DNA of 64,000 bases from Pseudomonas sp. SCB32 (GCF_009189165.1 NZ_CP045118.1:2728001-2792000), one strand, 5' to 3'; counted from the stretch's first letter, positions 8,519 through 18,858 are shown. The notes: a model not told the origin generated them from the sequence alone. Made by a program: numbers and translations.

Positions 8519-8659
8519 ATGTTATCGAGCATGACCGCTTTGGTGGTTTCACTGATCTGCCCGCCGTACCACGACCTTGATTCGACCCACGTCTCGCCCG
8601 CGCACGACTGCGACTGGCGAACCGGCACCCGCCCGCAGGAGGAGGTCCGTCATGGCTAA
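8519..8659 (+). CDS. 46-residue upstream ORF overlapping the permease start
   Basis: ATG at 8519 has AGAGGA 8 nt upstream. The frame encodes MLSSMTALVVSLICPPYHDL and then a hydrophilic His/Asp/Arg-rich tail, stopping at TAA 8657-8659, eight bases inside the permease gene. Such an arrangement would couple permease translation to passage of ribosomes through the leader. The N-terminal half is hydrophobic and Pro-Pro (residues 15-16) is a potential stalling site. No homologue is known to me; the case rests on the ribosome site and the overlap. Confidence 0.4.
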   Translation: MLSSMTALVVSLICPPYHDLDSTHVSPAHDCDWRTGTRPQEEVRHG

Positions 8660-10064
8660 GTCCCGGGATAACGCACAACTCAACCGCGCCCTGAAACGAC
8701 GCCACGTCTTCATGCTGTCGCTCGGGGGTGTGATCGGCACCGGCCTGTTCATGGGCTCGGGCGTGATCATCAACCAGGGTGGGCCGATGGGGGCGATCCT
8801 CGCCTATCTGGTGGCCGGCCTGCTGATGTACCTGGTGATGGCCTGCCTGGGGGAATTGTCGGTGGAGATGCCGGTCTCCGGCTCGTTCCAGGTCCACGCC
8901 ACGCGCTACATCGGTCCGGCCACGGGGTTCATGATCGGCTGGGTGTACTGGATGAGCTGGGTGTCCACCGTTGGGCTGGAATTCACCGCCACCGGGATGC
9001 TGATGGAACGCTGGTTCCCTGGCGTGCCGATCTGGATCTGGTCGGCGGTCTTCGTGGTGCTGCTGTTCTCTCTCAACGCCCTGGCCACCCGTGCCTTCGG
9101 TGAAGCGGAGTACTGGTTCGCCGGGGTCAAGGTTGTGGCCATCCTGGCGTTCATCGTGATCGGCGTACTGGTGATCTTCGGCGGCATCCACCTGGGCAAC
9201 GGCGAACCCGCGCCCATGCTGAACAACCTGGTGGGCGACAGCCTGTTCCCCAACGGCTTGTCCGCGGTGTTCGCGGTGATGATGACGGTGGTCTACGCGT
9301 TCCAGGGCTGCGAAGTGCTCGGCATCGCGGCGGGGGAGGCGGAGCAGCCGGAGAAGAGCATTCCGCGCGCCGTGCGCAACGTGGTGCTGCGCATCCTGAT
9401 CTTCTACGTCCTCGCCATCGTGGTGCTGTCGGCGATCATCCCCTGGCAGAAGGCCGGCCTGGTGGAAAGCCCGTTCGTGCAGGTGTTCGACATGGTCGGC
9501 ATTCCCTACGCCGGGGACCTGATGAACTTCGTGATTCTCACCGCGATCCTCTCGGTGGCCAACTCGGGGCTCTATGCCTCGACGCGGATTCTCTGGTCCA
9601 TGTCGCGGACCGGGATGGCGCCGAAGATCCTCACCAGGCTGAGCAAGCGCGGCGTGCCGCTGTACGCGCTGCTGATCACCCTGGGCTGCTCGCTGCTTTC
9701 ACTGCTGACCAGCGTGGTCGCCGCCGACACCCTGTTCATGGTGCTGACGGCGGTGAGCGGCATGGCCGGCACTGTGACCTGGATCGTGATCGCCTACGCG
9801 CAGTACCGCTTCCGCCGTGAGCACATGGCCAAGGGCGGCACCGTGGCTGACCTGAAGTACGCCGCACCGCTGTTCCCGCTGCTGCCGGTGGCGTGCATCC
9901 TGATCTGCTGCTCGCTGTTCGTCTTCCTGGCAATGGACCCGACCCAGCGACCCTCGCTGTACTGGGGCTTCGGCTTCATGGCGGTGTGCTATGCGGCCTT
10001 CTACCTGATCAAGCGCAAGAGCCCGGAACACGCCAGCAGCGTGGCTCTGGGACAGGAGGGCTGA
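8652..10064 (+). CDS. amino acid permease (APC family, MmuP-like)
   Basis: 470 residues, 12 predicted membrane helices. ATG at 8652 follows GGAGGT. The first helix holds the amino-acid-transporter signature SLGGVIGTGLFMGSG (about residues 24-38). Long stretches, such as GIAAGEAEQPEKSIPRAVR and FVILTAILSVANSGLYASTR, resemble the S-methylmethionine/arginine/lysine branch (MmuP, RocE). It imports an amino acid with protons across the inner membrane. The preceding DadA-like oxidase points to a substrate that enters catabolism by oxidation. A strong convergent terminator follows at 10073-10107. Confidence 0.85.
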   Translation: MAKSRDNAQLNRALKRRHVFMLSLGGVIGTGLFMGSGVIINQGGPMGAILAYLVAGLLMYLVMACLGELSVEMPVSGSFQVHATRYIGPATGFMIGWVYWMSWVSTVGLEFTATGMLMERWFPGVPIWIWSAVFVVLLFSLNALATRAFGEAEYWFAGVKVVAILAFIVIGVLVIFGGIHLGNGEPAPMLNNLVGDSLFPNGLSAVFAVMMTVVYAFQGCEVLGIAAGEAEQPEKSIPRAVRNVVLRILIFYVLAIVVLSAIIPWQKAGLVESPFVQVFDMVGIPYAGDLMNFVILTAILSVANSGLYASTRILWSMSRTGMAPKILTRLSKRGVPLYALLITLGCSLLSLLTSVVAADTLFMVLTAVSGMAGTVTWIVIAYAQYRFRREHMAKGGTVADLKYAAPLFPLLPVACILICCSLFVFLAMDPTQRPSLYWGFGFMAVCYAAFYLIKRKSPEHASSVALGQEG

Positions 10065-10072
10065 TCCAGCCC

Positions 10073-10107
10073 GCCAAGGCTCTCGGGTTCGTTCCGAGAG
10101 CCTTGGC
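10073..10107. terminator. bidirectional terminator
   Basis: Perfect 14-bp stem GCCAAGGCTCTCGG (10073-10086) / CCGAGAGCCTTGGC (10094-10107) with a 7-nt loop, placed between the convergent permease and Old Yellow Enzyme genes. Confidence 0.8.
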
Positions 10108-10115
10108 ACTTTCAC

Positions 10116-11189
10116 TCAGGCGCCCACGGCGCTCCTCAGCAGCGGGTAGTCGGTATAGCCCCGCGCATCACCACCGAAGAAGGTCTCGCGCTGGGTATCG
10201 TTCAGCGGCGCGTTGCTCTTCAGCCGTTCGACGAAATCGGGGTTGGCCAGCACCATCTGCCCGTAGGCTTCCAGGTCGGCCAGGCCGGCGGCGAGATCAT
10301 TGCCGATCTCGGTACGCGGGCGGTTCGGCCGGTTGAGGATCAGTGTGTGGCTCCACTGCGTGCGGATATCGGCCAGCAGCGCCTCGTCGCCCAGGTGCAT
10401 GAGGTGCAGGTAGGCGAGGCCGAGCTTGTCCAACTCCTTCACCAGATAGCGGTACAGCGCCGGCCCCTCGGGGCCTTCGTCGATGCCCCACATCTGCATG
10501 CCGGGCGAAAGGCGGATGGCCGTACGGTCCGCGCCGATCTCCTCGGCAATCGCCTTGGCCACTTCGATGGCGAAGCGCGCGCGGTTCTCCAGCGAGCCGC
10601 CGTATTCATCGGTCCGGGTATTGGCGCTCGGGGCGAAGAACTGCTGGATCAGGTACGCATTCGCGCCGTGGATCTCCACGCCGTCGGCGCCGGCCTCGAT
10701 GGCGCGACGGGCCGCATGGCGGAAGTCGGCGACGGTCTGGCGCACTTCCTCGGTGGACAGGGCGCGCGGAGCCGGGATGTCCTGCATGCCGGTCAGGGTG
10801 AACATCGGGGTGCCGGGGGCGATGGCCGACGGCGCCACGCCCTGGCGGTGATGCGGAGTGTTGTCCGGGTGCGACATGCGCCCGGCGTGCATCAACTGGA
10901 TGAACAGGCGGCCACCCTCGGCATGCACGGCGGAAGCCACCTGTGCCCAGCCGGCGACGTGGGTGTCGGTGTGGATGCCCGGCGTGGTGAGATAGCCCTG
11001 GCCGTCTTCCGAGGGCTGGGTGCCTTCGCTGACGATCAGTCCAAGGCTGGCGCGCTGGGCGTAGTAGTCGGCGGCCAGTTCGCCCGGCGTGCCGTCGAAC
11101 TGCGCGCGGCTGCGGGTCATCGGCGCCATGACCAGGCGGTTGTGCAGGGTGTAGCGTCCAACGCGGACGGGGGTGAACAGCTGAGTCAT
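10116..11189 (-). CDS. Old Yellow Enzyme family alkene reductase
   Basis: 357 residues, usual OYE length. FMN-dependent TIM barrel: RLVMAPMTRSRA at residues 18-29, the substrate-binding pair His174/Asn177 in HGANAYLIQQF, then TDEYGGSLENRARF and the C-terminal FFGGDARGYTDYP. NAD(P)H-dependent reduction of the C=C bond of enones, nitroesters or maleimides in the cytoplasm is expected (NemA/XenA-type). It is divergent from the LysR regulator at 11309, and that intergenic region carries ACGGTATT/AATACCGT inverted half-sites, so it is probably its target. Confidence 0.9.
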   Translation of the reverse strand: MTQLFTPVRVGRYTLHNRLVMAPMTRSRAQFDGTPGELAADYYAQRASLGLIVSEGTQPSEDGQGYLTTPGIHTDTHVAGWAQVASAVHAEGGRLFIQLMHAGRMSHPDNTPHHRQGVAPSAIAPGTPMFTLTGMQDIPAPRALSTEEVRQTVADFRHAARRAIEAGADGVEIHGANAYLIQQFFAPSANTRTDEYGGSLENRARFAIEVAKAIAEEIGADRTAIRLSPGMQMWGIDEGPEGPALYRYLVKELDKLGLAYLHLMHLGDEALLADIRTQWSHTLILNRPNRPRTEIGNDLAAGLADLEAYGQMVLANPDFVERLKSNAPLNDTQRETFFGGDARGYTDYPLLRSAVGA

Positions 11190-11266
11190 GATGCAATCCT
11201 CAAGGGTGGTGCGAACTGGGCATTCGCTTGAGGGAGATCATCTTCTCCATTGGATTTGGGATAAAT

Positions 11267-11310
11267 ACGGTATTTTTGAAATAATTGACCCATTGATGGA
11301 GCAATACCGT
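11267..11310. promoter_or_regulatory. inverted half-sites in OYE/LysR divergent promoter
   Basis: ACGGTATT at 11267-11274 and AATACCGT at 11303-11310 are exact inverted copies; the second overlaps the GTG start of the LysR gene. The first is also the centre of AATACGGTATT. Placement suits autorepression by the LysR protein, which is inference. Confidence 0.4.
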
Positions 11311-12175
11311 GGAGCTGTTGAACGACATGGCGCTGTTCGTGGAAGTGGTGAAAGCCAAGGGCTTCCGTGGCGCCGCCGAGGTGACCGGGGTGCCGAACTC
11401 GACCCTGTCTCGGCGCATCAGTGCGCTGGAGAAGGCCATCGGCTTGCGCCTGCTGCACCGCACCACGCGGCGCATCGAACTGACCGAGGCGGGGCAGCTC
11501 TACTTCGAGCGCTGCAAGCGCATCGTCGATGAAGCGCGCCTGGCGCACGACCAGCTCGGCGAGATGCTGGCCCAGCCGAGAGGGACGCTGCGAGTGTCTT
11601 TCCCGGTGGATTTCGCGATCGCCTACCTCGCGCCGCTGATCGCGGAGTTCGCCGAGCTGTACCCCGGCATCAGCTTCGATTTCGACCTCACTCCACGGCG
11701 GGTCGACCTGATCGGCGAGCCGTTCGACGTCGCCATCCGCATTGGCGAGTCGGAGAACTCGCAACTCATCGCCCGCCCACTGGCATCTTTCATCCCTGGT
11801 TTGTACGCCTCGCCACGCTACCTCGAGCGGGCGGGCGAGCCGTTGATTCCCGCCGACCTGGCCCGGCACCAGTGCCTGAGCATGCTGAAGGCGGACAGCT
11901 GGACGCTGCAGCACGGGGCGCACACGGAAAGCGTCGCCGTCGGCGGGCGCTACAGCCTCAACAGCGTGGGCATGGCCCGGCGGCTGGCGGCGCTGGACCA
12001 GGGCATCGTGCTGATGGTCGAGGAGATCGTCGCCGACGAACTGCAGCAAAGCCGGCTGGTACGCATCATGCCGGACTGGCAGGGCATGCCGATCCCGGTC
12101 TACGCCGTCACCGAAACCCGCCTGTTGCCGGCCAAGACCCAGCGCTTCATTGAGTTCCTGAAAGAGCGGATCTGA
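11309..12175 (+). CDS. LysR family transcriptional regulator
   Basis: 288 residues from a GTG start at 11309 with GGAG 8 nt upstream. The N-terminal winged HTH (residues 1-60) includes FRGAAEVTGVPNSTLSRRISALEKAIG and LLHRTTRRIELTEAG. The effector domain follows from about residue 88 (GTLRVSFPVDFAIAYLAPLI). It belongs to the branch that often regulates quinone or enone reductases. It is divergent from the OYE gene, which is its likely target. Confidence 0.9.
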   Translation: MELLNDMALFVEVVKAKGFRGAAEVTGVPNSTLSRRISALEKAIGLRLLHRTTRRIELTEAGQLYFERCKRIVDEARLAHDQLGEMLAQPRGTLRVSFPVDFAIAYLAPLIAEFAELYPGISFDFDLTPRRVDLIGEPFDVAIRIGESENSQLIARPLASFIPGLYASPRYLERAGEPLIPADLARHQCLSMLKADSWTLQHGAHTESVAVGGRYSLNSVGMARRLAALDQGIVLMVEEIVADELQQSRLVRIMPDWQGMPIPVYAVTETRLLPAKTQRFIEFLKERI

Positions 12176-12229
12176 GGGCGCTCGTAGAAAGTCCTTGGCA
12201 ACGCCCGTCACAGGTCTATAGTTAGCCGT

Positions 12230-12586
12230 ATGGCTAACTATGAAGCGGCAATCAGCGACGTGTTCCATGCGCTGGCGGACCCCACCCGCTGCGCCATCAT
12301 CGGCGCGCTCGGTCTCGGCGCGCAGCCGGTGTCGACCCTGGCGGCGCCCTTCGACATGGCGCTGCCGTCCTTCATGAAGCACCTGACGGTGCTCGAACGC
12401 AGCGGACTCATCCGCAGCCACAAGAGCGGTCGTACCCGCACCTGCGAGCTGGTGCCGCAGCGACTGGCGCAGGCCGAGCAGTGGATCGCCGAGCAGCGCG
12501 CCCTGTGGGAAGCGCGGTCGGACCGCATGGCCGAATTCGTCGAACAACTCCACCAAGAGGAGCAGGACCATGACCCGGAATGCTGA
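12230..12586 (+). CDS. ArsR family HTH regulator
   Basis: 118 residues, full-length winged helix: VFHALADPTRCAIIGAL, then PSFMKHLTVLERSGLIRSHKSGRTRTCEL. No metal-binding CxC is present on helix alpha3, so this belongs to the non-metal branch that pairs with SRPBCC proteins. Its last 17 bases overlap the following SRPBCC gene, indicating translational coupling. An AT-rich TATAGTTAGCC tract precedes the start closely. Confidence 0.88.
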   Translation: MANYEAAISDVFHALADPTRCAIIGALGLGAQPVSTLAAPFDMALPSFMKHLTVLERSGLIRSHKSGRTRTCELVPQRLAQAEQWIAEQRALWEARSDRMAEFVEQLHQEEQDHDPEC

Positions 12587-13052
12587 ACCCGCCGACTCGC
12601 GCGACCTGATCATCACCCGTGTGCTCAATGCACCACGCAGCGCCCTGTGGCGCGCCTGGGCGGAGCCCGAGTTGCTCCGGCAGTGGTGGTGCCCCAAGCC
12701 CTGGACCACCGAAGTGCTGGCCTTTGAACTGAAGCCGGGCGGTGCCTTCCATACCTTGATGAAGGGGCCGGACGGTGGCGTCAGCGACAACCCCGGCAGC
12801 TTTCTCGACGTCGTGCCCGGCGAGCGCCTGGTGTTCACCTCGATGCTCACCGCGGGCTGGCGGCCGAACACGCCGTGGATGGGCTTCACCGCGATCATCA
12901 GCATGACCGACGAAGGCAACGGCTGCCGCTATACCGCCCACGTCATGCACCCGGACGACGCCTCACGGGAAAAGCATGAAGAGATGGGCTTCTTCGATGG
13001 CTGGAACACCGTCATCACCCAACTGGAAGAGTTCGCCGCCAGCCTGGGTTGA
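12570..13052 (+). CDS. SRPBCC (AHSA1-like) domain protein
   Basis: 160 residues. The START/AHSA1 fold is recognisable from ITRVLNAPRSALWRAWAEPELLRQWWCP at residues 13-40, a GGAFHTLMKGPDG strand and the C-terminal helix GFFDGWNTVITQLEEFA. These proteins bind hydrophobic ligands in a helix-grip cavity. The ribosome site AGGAG lies inside the end of the ArsR gene. ArsR-SRPBCC pairs are common in proteobacteria; ligand unknown. Confidence 0.85.
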   Translation: MTRNAEPADSRDLIITRVLNAPRSALWRAWAEPELLRQWWCPKPWTTEVLAFELKPGGAFHTLMKGPDGGVSDNPGSFLDVVPGERLVFTSMLTAGWRPNTPWMGFTAIISMTDEGNGCRYTAHVMHPDDASREKHEEMGFFDGWNTVITQLEEFAASLG

Positions 13053-13117
13053 TCAGTTTTTGCGCTCTGCTCACATGCAGGAAGGCTACTCATGATTTGA
13101 AGTCAAAAGACTTTGCC

Positions 13118-13154
13118 GTGCCGGCGTCTTAATCGTTCAAAGCGAAGCCGGCAC
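13118..13154. other. hairpin between SRPBCC and dkgB-like genes
   Basis: GTGCCGGC (13118-13125) and GCCGGCAC (13147-13154) are inverted with a 21-nt loop; there is no T-tract. It could be a weak terminator for the ArsR-SRPBCC unit or an operator for the reductase operon that starts at 13199. Confidence 0.35.
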
Positions 13155-13198
13155 ACTGAGCTCCATTGGAACCGATCAACCTTCCTGGAGCCCCAAAC

Positions 13199-14002
13199 AT
13201 GAGTATTCCTTCCTTCGGCCTCGGCACTTTCCGTCTGACCGGCCAAGCTGTCATCGACTCGGTACGCACCGCGCTGGAGCTGGGCTACCGCACCATCGAC
13301 ACTGCGCAGATCTACGGCAACGAGGCTGACATCGGCCAGGCCATCGCCGAGAGCGGCGTGCCCCGTTCAGAGCTGTTCCTCACCACCAAGATCTGGGTGG
13401 AGAACTACGCCGCCGACAAGCTGATCCCCAGCCTGCGCGACAGCCTCGCCAAGCTGCGCACCGATCACGTCGACCTGACCCTGATCCACTGGCCGGCACC
13501 GGGCAATGGCGTTGAGCTTCCCGAGTACATGGCCGCGCTGGTAGAGGCCAAGAAGCAGGGCCTGACCCGCCAGATCGGCATCTCCAACTTCAACATCGAC
13601 CTGACCCGCCAGGCCATCGCCGCCGTGGGCAAGGGCGAGATCGCTACCAACCAGATCGAGCTCAGCCCCTACCTGCAGAACCCGGCGCTTACCGCGTTCC
13701 TGAAGGAGCAGGGCATCAAGGTCACCTCCTACATGACCCTGGCCTACGGCAAGGTGCTGAAGGACCCGGTGCTGGCCGCGATTGCCGCCAAGCACAACGC
13801 CACTGTCGCGCAGGTCGCGCTGGCCTGGGCGCTGCAGCTGGGCTACGCGGTAATCCCGTCCTCGACCCGCCGCGAGAACCTCGCCAGCAACCTGCTGGCC
13901 CAGGAACTGCGCCTGGATGCCGACGACATTGCGAAGATCGCCACGCTGGAACGCAATGGCCGCGAAGTCAGCCCGGAAGGCCTGGCTCCGATCTGGGATT
14001 GA
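13199..14002 (+). CDS. dkgB: aldo/keto reductase, 2,5-diketo-D-gluconate reductase B type
   Basis: 267 residues, the same length as E. coli DkgB and clearly similar throughout ([61 protein letters not shown]). The AKR catalytic tetrad is visible: Asp34, Tyr39, Lys64 and His97. NADPH-dependent reduction of ketones and aldehydes (diketogluconate, methylglyoxal) is expected. ATG at 13199 has GGAG upstream. It heads a six-gene run ending at 18583, with a gap of only 5 bp to the next gene. Confidence 0.9.
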   Translation: MSIPSFGLGTFRLTGQAVIDSVRTALELGYRTIDTAQIYGNEADIGQAIAESGVPRSELFLTTKIWVENYAADKLIPSLRDSLAKLRTDHVDLTLIHWPAPGNGVELPEYMAALVEAKKQGLTRQIGISNFNIDLTRQAIAAVGKGEIATNQIELSPYLQNPALTAFLKEQGIKVTSYMTLAYGKVLKDPVLAAIAAKHNATVAQVALAWALQLGYAVIPSSTRRENLASNLLAQELRLDADDIAKIATLERNGREVSPEGLAPIWD

Positions 14003-14007
14003 TCGCC

Positions 14008-14968
14008 ATGTCCGCACCTCTGCATCGCCTGACCGGCGGCGGCTTCAGCGTCGGCCTCGAAGCCCCGCTGGACAATGACTGGACGCCCGCCGGCGAGCAG
14101 GCGCGGCAGCAGGCCGGACGCCGCCCCGGCGAGCCCGACCTGGCGCAGCACGCAAAGCTCGCTCAGCTTGCCGACCGCCTCGGCTTCCGCGCCCTGTGGG
14201 TGCGTGACGTCCCGCTCTACGACCCGTCGTTCGGCGATGCTGCCCAGGTCTTCGAGGTGTTTTCCTACCTCGGCTACCTGGCCGGAGTTACCCGCGACAT
14301 CCTGCTCGGCACCGCCGCCGTGGTGCTGCCGATCCGCGAGCCGCTGCTGACCCTGAAGTCGGCGGCGAGCGTGCAACGCCTGAGCGGCGACCGCCTGCTG
14401 CTCGGCGTGGCCAGCGGCGACCGGCCTGTGGAATACCCACTGTTCGGTCGCGACTTCGAAGGCCGCGGCAACAACTTCCGCGAGCAGATCGCGCTGCTGC
14501 GTGATGCCGCGCGTTCGAGCCTGCCCGAAGGCATGGCCGTGCTGCCGGCGCCGACCTCGCCGCTGCCGCTTCTGGTAGCCGGCCTGGCGCAGCAGACCCC
14601 GGCCTGGATCGGTTCGAACCTGGACGGCTGCCTGGCCTATCCCGGCACGCCGGAAGACCACCAGCGCCGCGTCGCCAACTGGCGCGCGGTGGCCGGGGCC
14701 AAACCCTATTCGAGCTTCATCCACCTGGACCTGGCCGAGCGCGCCGACGAGCCCCTGCGGCGCTGGCGCTTCGGTTTCCGTGGCGGCCGCGATGCGCTGG
14801 CCGCCGAACTGCGCGCGCTGCGTGCCGCCGGCGTCGATCACGTTGGCTTGCAACTGCGGCGCAACCTGCGGCCGCTCGACGAGACCCTGCAGGAGATCGC
14901 CGAGTACGTGCTGCCCGAATTCCATGCCCAATCGACCACGGCGGCCAAGCCGCTGGAGGAGATTTGCA

Positions 14969-14976
<8 letters not shown>
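14008..14976 (+). CDS. LLM-class flavin-dependent oxidoreductase
   Basis: 322 residues. A luciferase-like monooxygenase barrel is recognisable in ALWVRDVPLYDPSFGDAAQVFEVFSYLGYLAG, ILLGTAAVVLPIREPLLTLKSAASVQRLSGDRLLLGVASGDRP and GVDHVGLQLR. It probably uses FMN (or F420 in distant kin) for oxidation or reduction of small molecules. The start is the ATG at 14008; a TTG three codons earlier overlaps the dkgB stop. The end overlaps the next gene by 8 bases, so translation is coupled within the reductase operon. Confidence 0.82.
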
Positions 14977-16081
<1,105 letters not shown>

Positions 16082-16101
16082 GCAACGACAGGAATTCGAG
16101 A

Positions 16102-17040
16102 ATGAAAGCCCTTGCGACATTCACCCTGGCTGCCTTGCTGCCGCTGGCCGCTCAGAGCGCTAATGCTGCGGACTGGTACCCGTCCGCCTATGGCGCGGGC
16201 GACGAGATCGGCGCCGCCAACCTGCTGACCCCCGAGGTGACCAAACAGGCGGTGCAGCTGGTCAAGACCGGCAAGACCTACCCACTGGCCGTGCCGGTGG
16301 ACAAGAACCTGCCGGCCTTCCGCCACCGCAGCTTCCACCTCTACAACATCCAGCCGGGCGAGCAGGGCGGCCAGTCCCTCGGCCCGAACAAGTTCACCGT
16401 CAACGACGAACTGGTGAACGCCTGGACCGGTGTCGGCACCCAGCTCAACGGCATTGGCCACATCGGCATCGAAAACCTTTACTACAACGGCAACAAGGCC
16501 GCCGATTTCGTCACAGTGGAAGGGGTGAAGAAACTCGGCATCGAGAAGGTCCCGCCGTTCGTGACCCGTGGCGTGGTGCTGGACATGACCGCGTACTACG
16601 GCAAGGCCATCGTCCCCGGCGGCACCGAATTCAGCGTGGCCGACATCCAGGCGGTGCTGAAGAAGGAAGGCATCACCCTGCGCAAGGGTGACGTGGTGTT
16701 GTTCAACACCGGCTGGCTGGAGCTGATCGGCAAGGACAACAAGCAGTTCCTCGAAGTCGAACCGGGGATCGGCATGGAGGCCGCGAAGTGGCTGGCCGAC
16801 CAGGGCATCGTCGCCTTCGGTGGCGACACCTGGGCCTCGGAGGTCTACCCCAACCCCCACGGCAAGGACGAGTTCCCGATCAACCAGTACCTGCTCGCCA
16901 AGCGCGGCATCTACAACCTGGAACTGATCGACAGCCGCGCGCTGGTGCGCGACCAGGCCTGGGAATTCCTCTTCGTCCTCGGCCAGCCGCTGTACGTCGG
17001 CTCGACCCAGGTCAACATCAATCCGGTGGCCATCAAATGA
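16102..17040 (+). CDS. exported cyclase-family (kynurenine-formamidase-like) protein
   Basis: 312 residues. Residues 1-23 form a Sec signal peptide ending ANA, so the product acts in the periplasm although its operon partners are cytoplasmic. The cyclase-family core is seen in WTGVGTQLNGIGHIG (about 113-127), where the usual metal motif HxGTHxDxPxH is altered to GTQxNGxGH, then RGVVLDM and LRKGDVVLFNTGW. GGDTWASEVYPNP and a conserved C-terminal EFLFVLGQPLYVGSTQ complete the fold. The family hydrolyses amides or lactones; the altered motif makes chemistry uncertain. Its stop overlaps the next start (ATGA). Confidence 0.8.
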   Translation: MKALATFTLAALLPLAAQSANAADWYPSAYGAGDEIGAANLLTPEVTKQAVQLVKTGKTYPLAVPVDKNLPAFRHRSFHLYNIQPGEQGGQSLGPNKFTVNDELVNAWTGVGTQLNGIGHIGIENLYYNGNKAADFVTVEGVKKLGIEKVPPFVTRGVVLDMTAYYGKAIVPGGTEFSVADIQAVLKKEGITLRKGDVVLFNTGWLELIGKDNKQFLEVEPGIGMEAAKWLADQGIVAFGGDTWASEVYPNPHGKDEFPINQYLLAKRGIYNLELIDSRALVRDQAWEFLFVLGQPLYVGSTQVNINPVAIK

Positions 17041-17402
17041 GCAAATCCAACCAGACCTCCCTGCCGGTATTCGCCGGTCGCGGCTTCCGTGTCGACTACG
17101 ACGGCCTGTCCGCCCACAACGTCTACTCGGCGGACGGCAACAGCATCCGCTACGCCATCGTCTCCGGCCCCTATGCCGGCGCCCGTGGCGAGGCAGCCTG
17201 CCAATGGCAGGAAATCGCCGAAGGGGTCTACGTGATCTCCTGGCAGGAAGCCGACGGCGCCACCGTGGTGCATGTCGACGACTTCGCCAACGGCCGCTCG
17301 AAGGCCTTCTTCACCGCCACGGACCTGAGCTTCTACCGCATGCAGGGCCCGCTGACGGAAATCGACGCCGCCGAATACGGCGCCGGGGAAGGCGGAAAAT
17401 GA
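17037..17402 (+). CDS. MoaF-like domain protein
   Basis: 121 residues. The beta-rich pattern GRGFRVDYDGLSAHNVYSADG ... CQWQEIAEGVYVISWQEADGATVVHVDDFANGRSKAFFTATD resembles the MoaF / calycin-like small proteins that accompany oxidoreductases. MoaF itself was named from a molybdenum-regulated operon, and no cofactor role should be assumed. It may bind a small ligand of the pathway. It overlaps both neighbours by four bases (ATGA), so it is firmly part of this operon. Confidence 0.65.
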   Translation: MSKSNQTSLPVFAGRGFRVDYDGLSAHNVYSADGNSIRYAIVSGPYAGARGEAACQWQEIAEGVYVISWQEADGATVVHVDDFANGRSKAFFTATDLSFYRMQGPLTEIDAAEYGAGEGGK

Positions 17403-18583
17403 AATCCGGTCGGGTTCTGTTCGCCCTGGCCATCGGCGCCTTCGGCATCGGCACCACCGAGTTCACCCCGATGGGGCTGCTGCCGGTGATTGCCGATGGC
17501 GTGCAGGTCAGCATCCCCACGGCGGGGATGCTGGTCACCGCCTACGCGGTCGGCGTGATGGTCGGCGCCCCGGTAATGACCCTGCTGTTCAGCCGCTTCG
17601 GCAAGCGCGCCGCGCTGATGGCGCTGATGGCCATCTTCACCGTCGGCAACCTGCTCTCGGCGATGGCGCCCGACTACTACACGCTGCTCGCCTCACGGCT
17701 GGTCACCAGCCTCAACCATGGCGCCTTCTTCGGCCTGGGTGCGGTGGTGGCGGCCAGCGTGGTGCCCAAGGACAAGCGGGCCAGCGCGGTGGCGACCATG
17801 TTCATGGGCCTGACCATCGCCAACATCGGCGGGGTGCCGGCGGCCACCTGGGTCGGCCAGCAGGTCGGCTGGCGCCTGGCCTTTGCCGGCACCGCCGGGC
17901 TCGGCGTACTGGCCATGGCGGCACTGTGGTTCGCGCTGCCCAAGGGCGAGCGCGGCATGGTGCCCCATGTCCGTCGCGAACTGGCGGTGATCGCCCGGCC
18001 CAGCGTGCTGCTGGCGATGGCGACCACGGTGCTTGGGGCGGGCGCGATGTTCACCCTCTACACCTATGTCGCCCCGGTGCTGGCCGAGCTGACCGGCGCT
18101 TCGAACAGCTTCGTGACCCTCGCGCTGGTGCTGATCGGCGTCGGTTTTACTGTTGGCAACAGCCTGGGCGGCCGTCTCGCCGACTGGTCGCTGGATGGTT
18201 CGGCACGGATCTTCCTTGCCGCGCTGGCGGTGATCATGCTGCTGTTGCCGCTGGCCCTGACCAGCCATGTGGGCGCGGCCATCGGCCTGCTGCTGTGGGG
18301 CGTCGCCACCTTCGCCGTGGTGCCGCCGCTGCAGATGCGCGTGATGCATGCCGCCGCCGAAGCGCCGGGGCTGGCCTCGTCGATCAACGTCGGCGCCTTC
18401 AACCTCGGCAACGCCGTGGGCGCGGCGCTGGGTGGCGGGGTGATCAGCCTGAATCTCGGCTACGCCGCAGTGCCGGTCGCAGGCGCGCTGCTGGCCGCTG
18501 CCGGGCTGTTGCTGGTGCGGCTGGGAAGGGCGCAGAAGGTCACCCTTGAAGCTGCGGAAAGTCCGTCTCGCGACAGGGCTTGA
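17399..18583 (+). CDS. MFS transporter (DHA1 drug-efflux-like)
   Basis: 394 residues with 12 predicted helices. Signature GAFGIGTTEFTPMGLLPVIA in helix 1, the RFGKRAALM loop 2-3 and motif-C-like GVPAATWVGQQVGWRLAF place it with the AraJ/PbuE/sugar-efflux DHA1 group. As last gene of the reductase operon (ATGA overlap with the MoaF-like gene) it probably exports substrate or product. A strong terminator at 18606-18638 closes the unit. Confidence 0.85.
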   Translation: MKSGRVLFALAIGAFGIGTTEFTPMGLLPVIADGVQVSIPTAGMLVTAYAVGVMVGAPVMTLLFSRFGKRAALMALMAIFTVGNLLSAMAPDYYTLLASRLVTSLNHGAFFGLGAVVAASVVPKDKRASAVATMFMGLTIANIGGVPAATWVGQQVGWRLAFAGTAGLGVLAMAALWFALPKGERGMVPHVRRELAVIARPSVLLAMATTVLGAGAMFTLYTYVAPVLAELTGASNSFVTLALVLIGVGFTVGNSLGGRLADWSLDGSARIFLAALAVIMLLLPLALTSHVGAAIGLLLWGVATFAVVPPLQMRVMHAAAEAPGLASSINVGAFNLGNAVGAALGGGVISLNLGYAAVPVAGALLAAAGLLLVRLGRAQKVTLEAAESPSRDRA

Positions 18584-18605
18584 TACCGCTCGGGAAGAGC
18601 GATCG

Positions 18606-18638
18606 AAAAGGCCGTCTCCAGGTGAGACGGCCTTTTTT
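18606..18638 (+). terminator. rho-independent terminator of reductase operon
   Basis: Stem AAAAGGCCGTCTC (18606-18618) / GAGACGGCCTTTT (18624-18636), 5-nt loop, followed by more T. It is 23 bp after the MFS stop codon. Confidence 0.9.
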
Positions 18639-18789
18639 GCGTTTCATCCGGGGTCATGGTCTTCGGTCTCGGGCCTTCGCGTCCGGGAGAGTTCTCGTCC
18701 GCTTCGTCGTGGCCATTCGCGCGATGCCGGAAAGGATAGGGCCAGTGGTACGGCTTGAAGAAAGAAGCCTGCACGCTGCCTGCGCAAAC

Positions 18790-18817
18790 AAAAGCCCCGG
18801 CCTGTCAGCCGGGGCTT
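18790..18817 (-). terminator. terminator for the minus-strand SDR gene
   Basis: Stem AAGCCCCGGC (18792-18801) / GCCGGGGCTT (18808-18817) with a 6-nt loop; on the minus strand it is followed by T residues. It lies about 40 bp past the SDR stop. Confidence 0.8.
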
Positions 18818-18858
18818 GGTTCAGCGGTTCAGGCGCCGTGGCGCCTGCTGCGCCCGAC

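Noticed and set aside
7036..8628. 530-codon minus-strand frame opposite the DadA-like gene
   Set aside because: Its Gln/Ala/Arg-rich product has no domain pattern, while the plus strand encodes a complete FAD enzyme.
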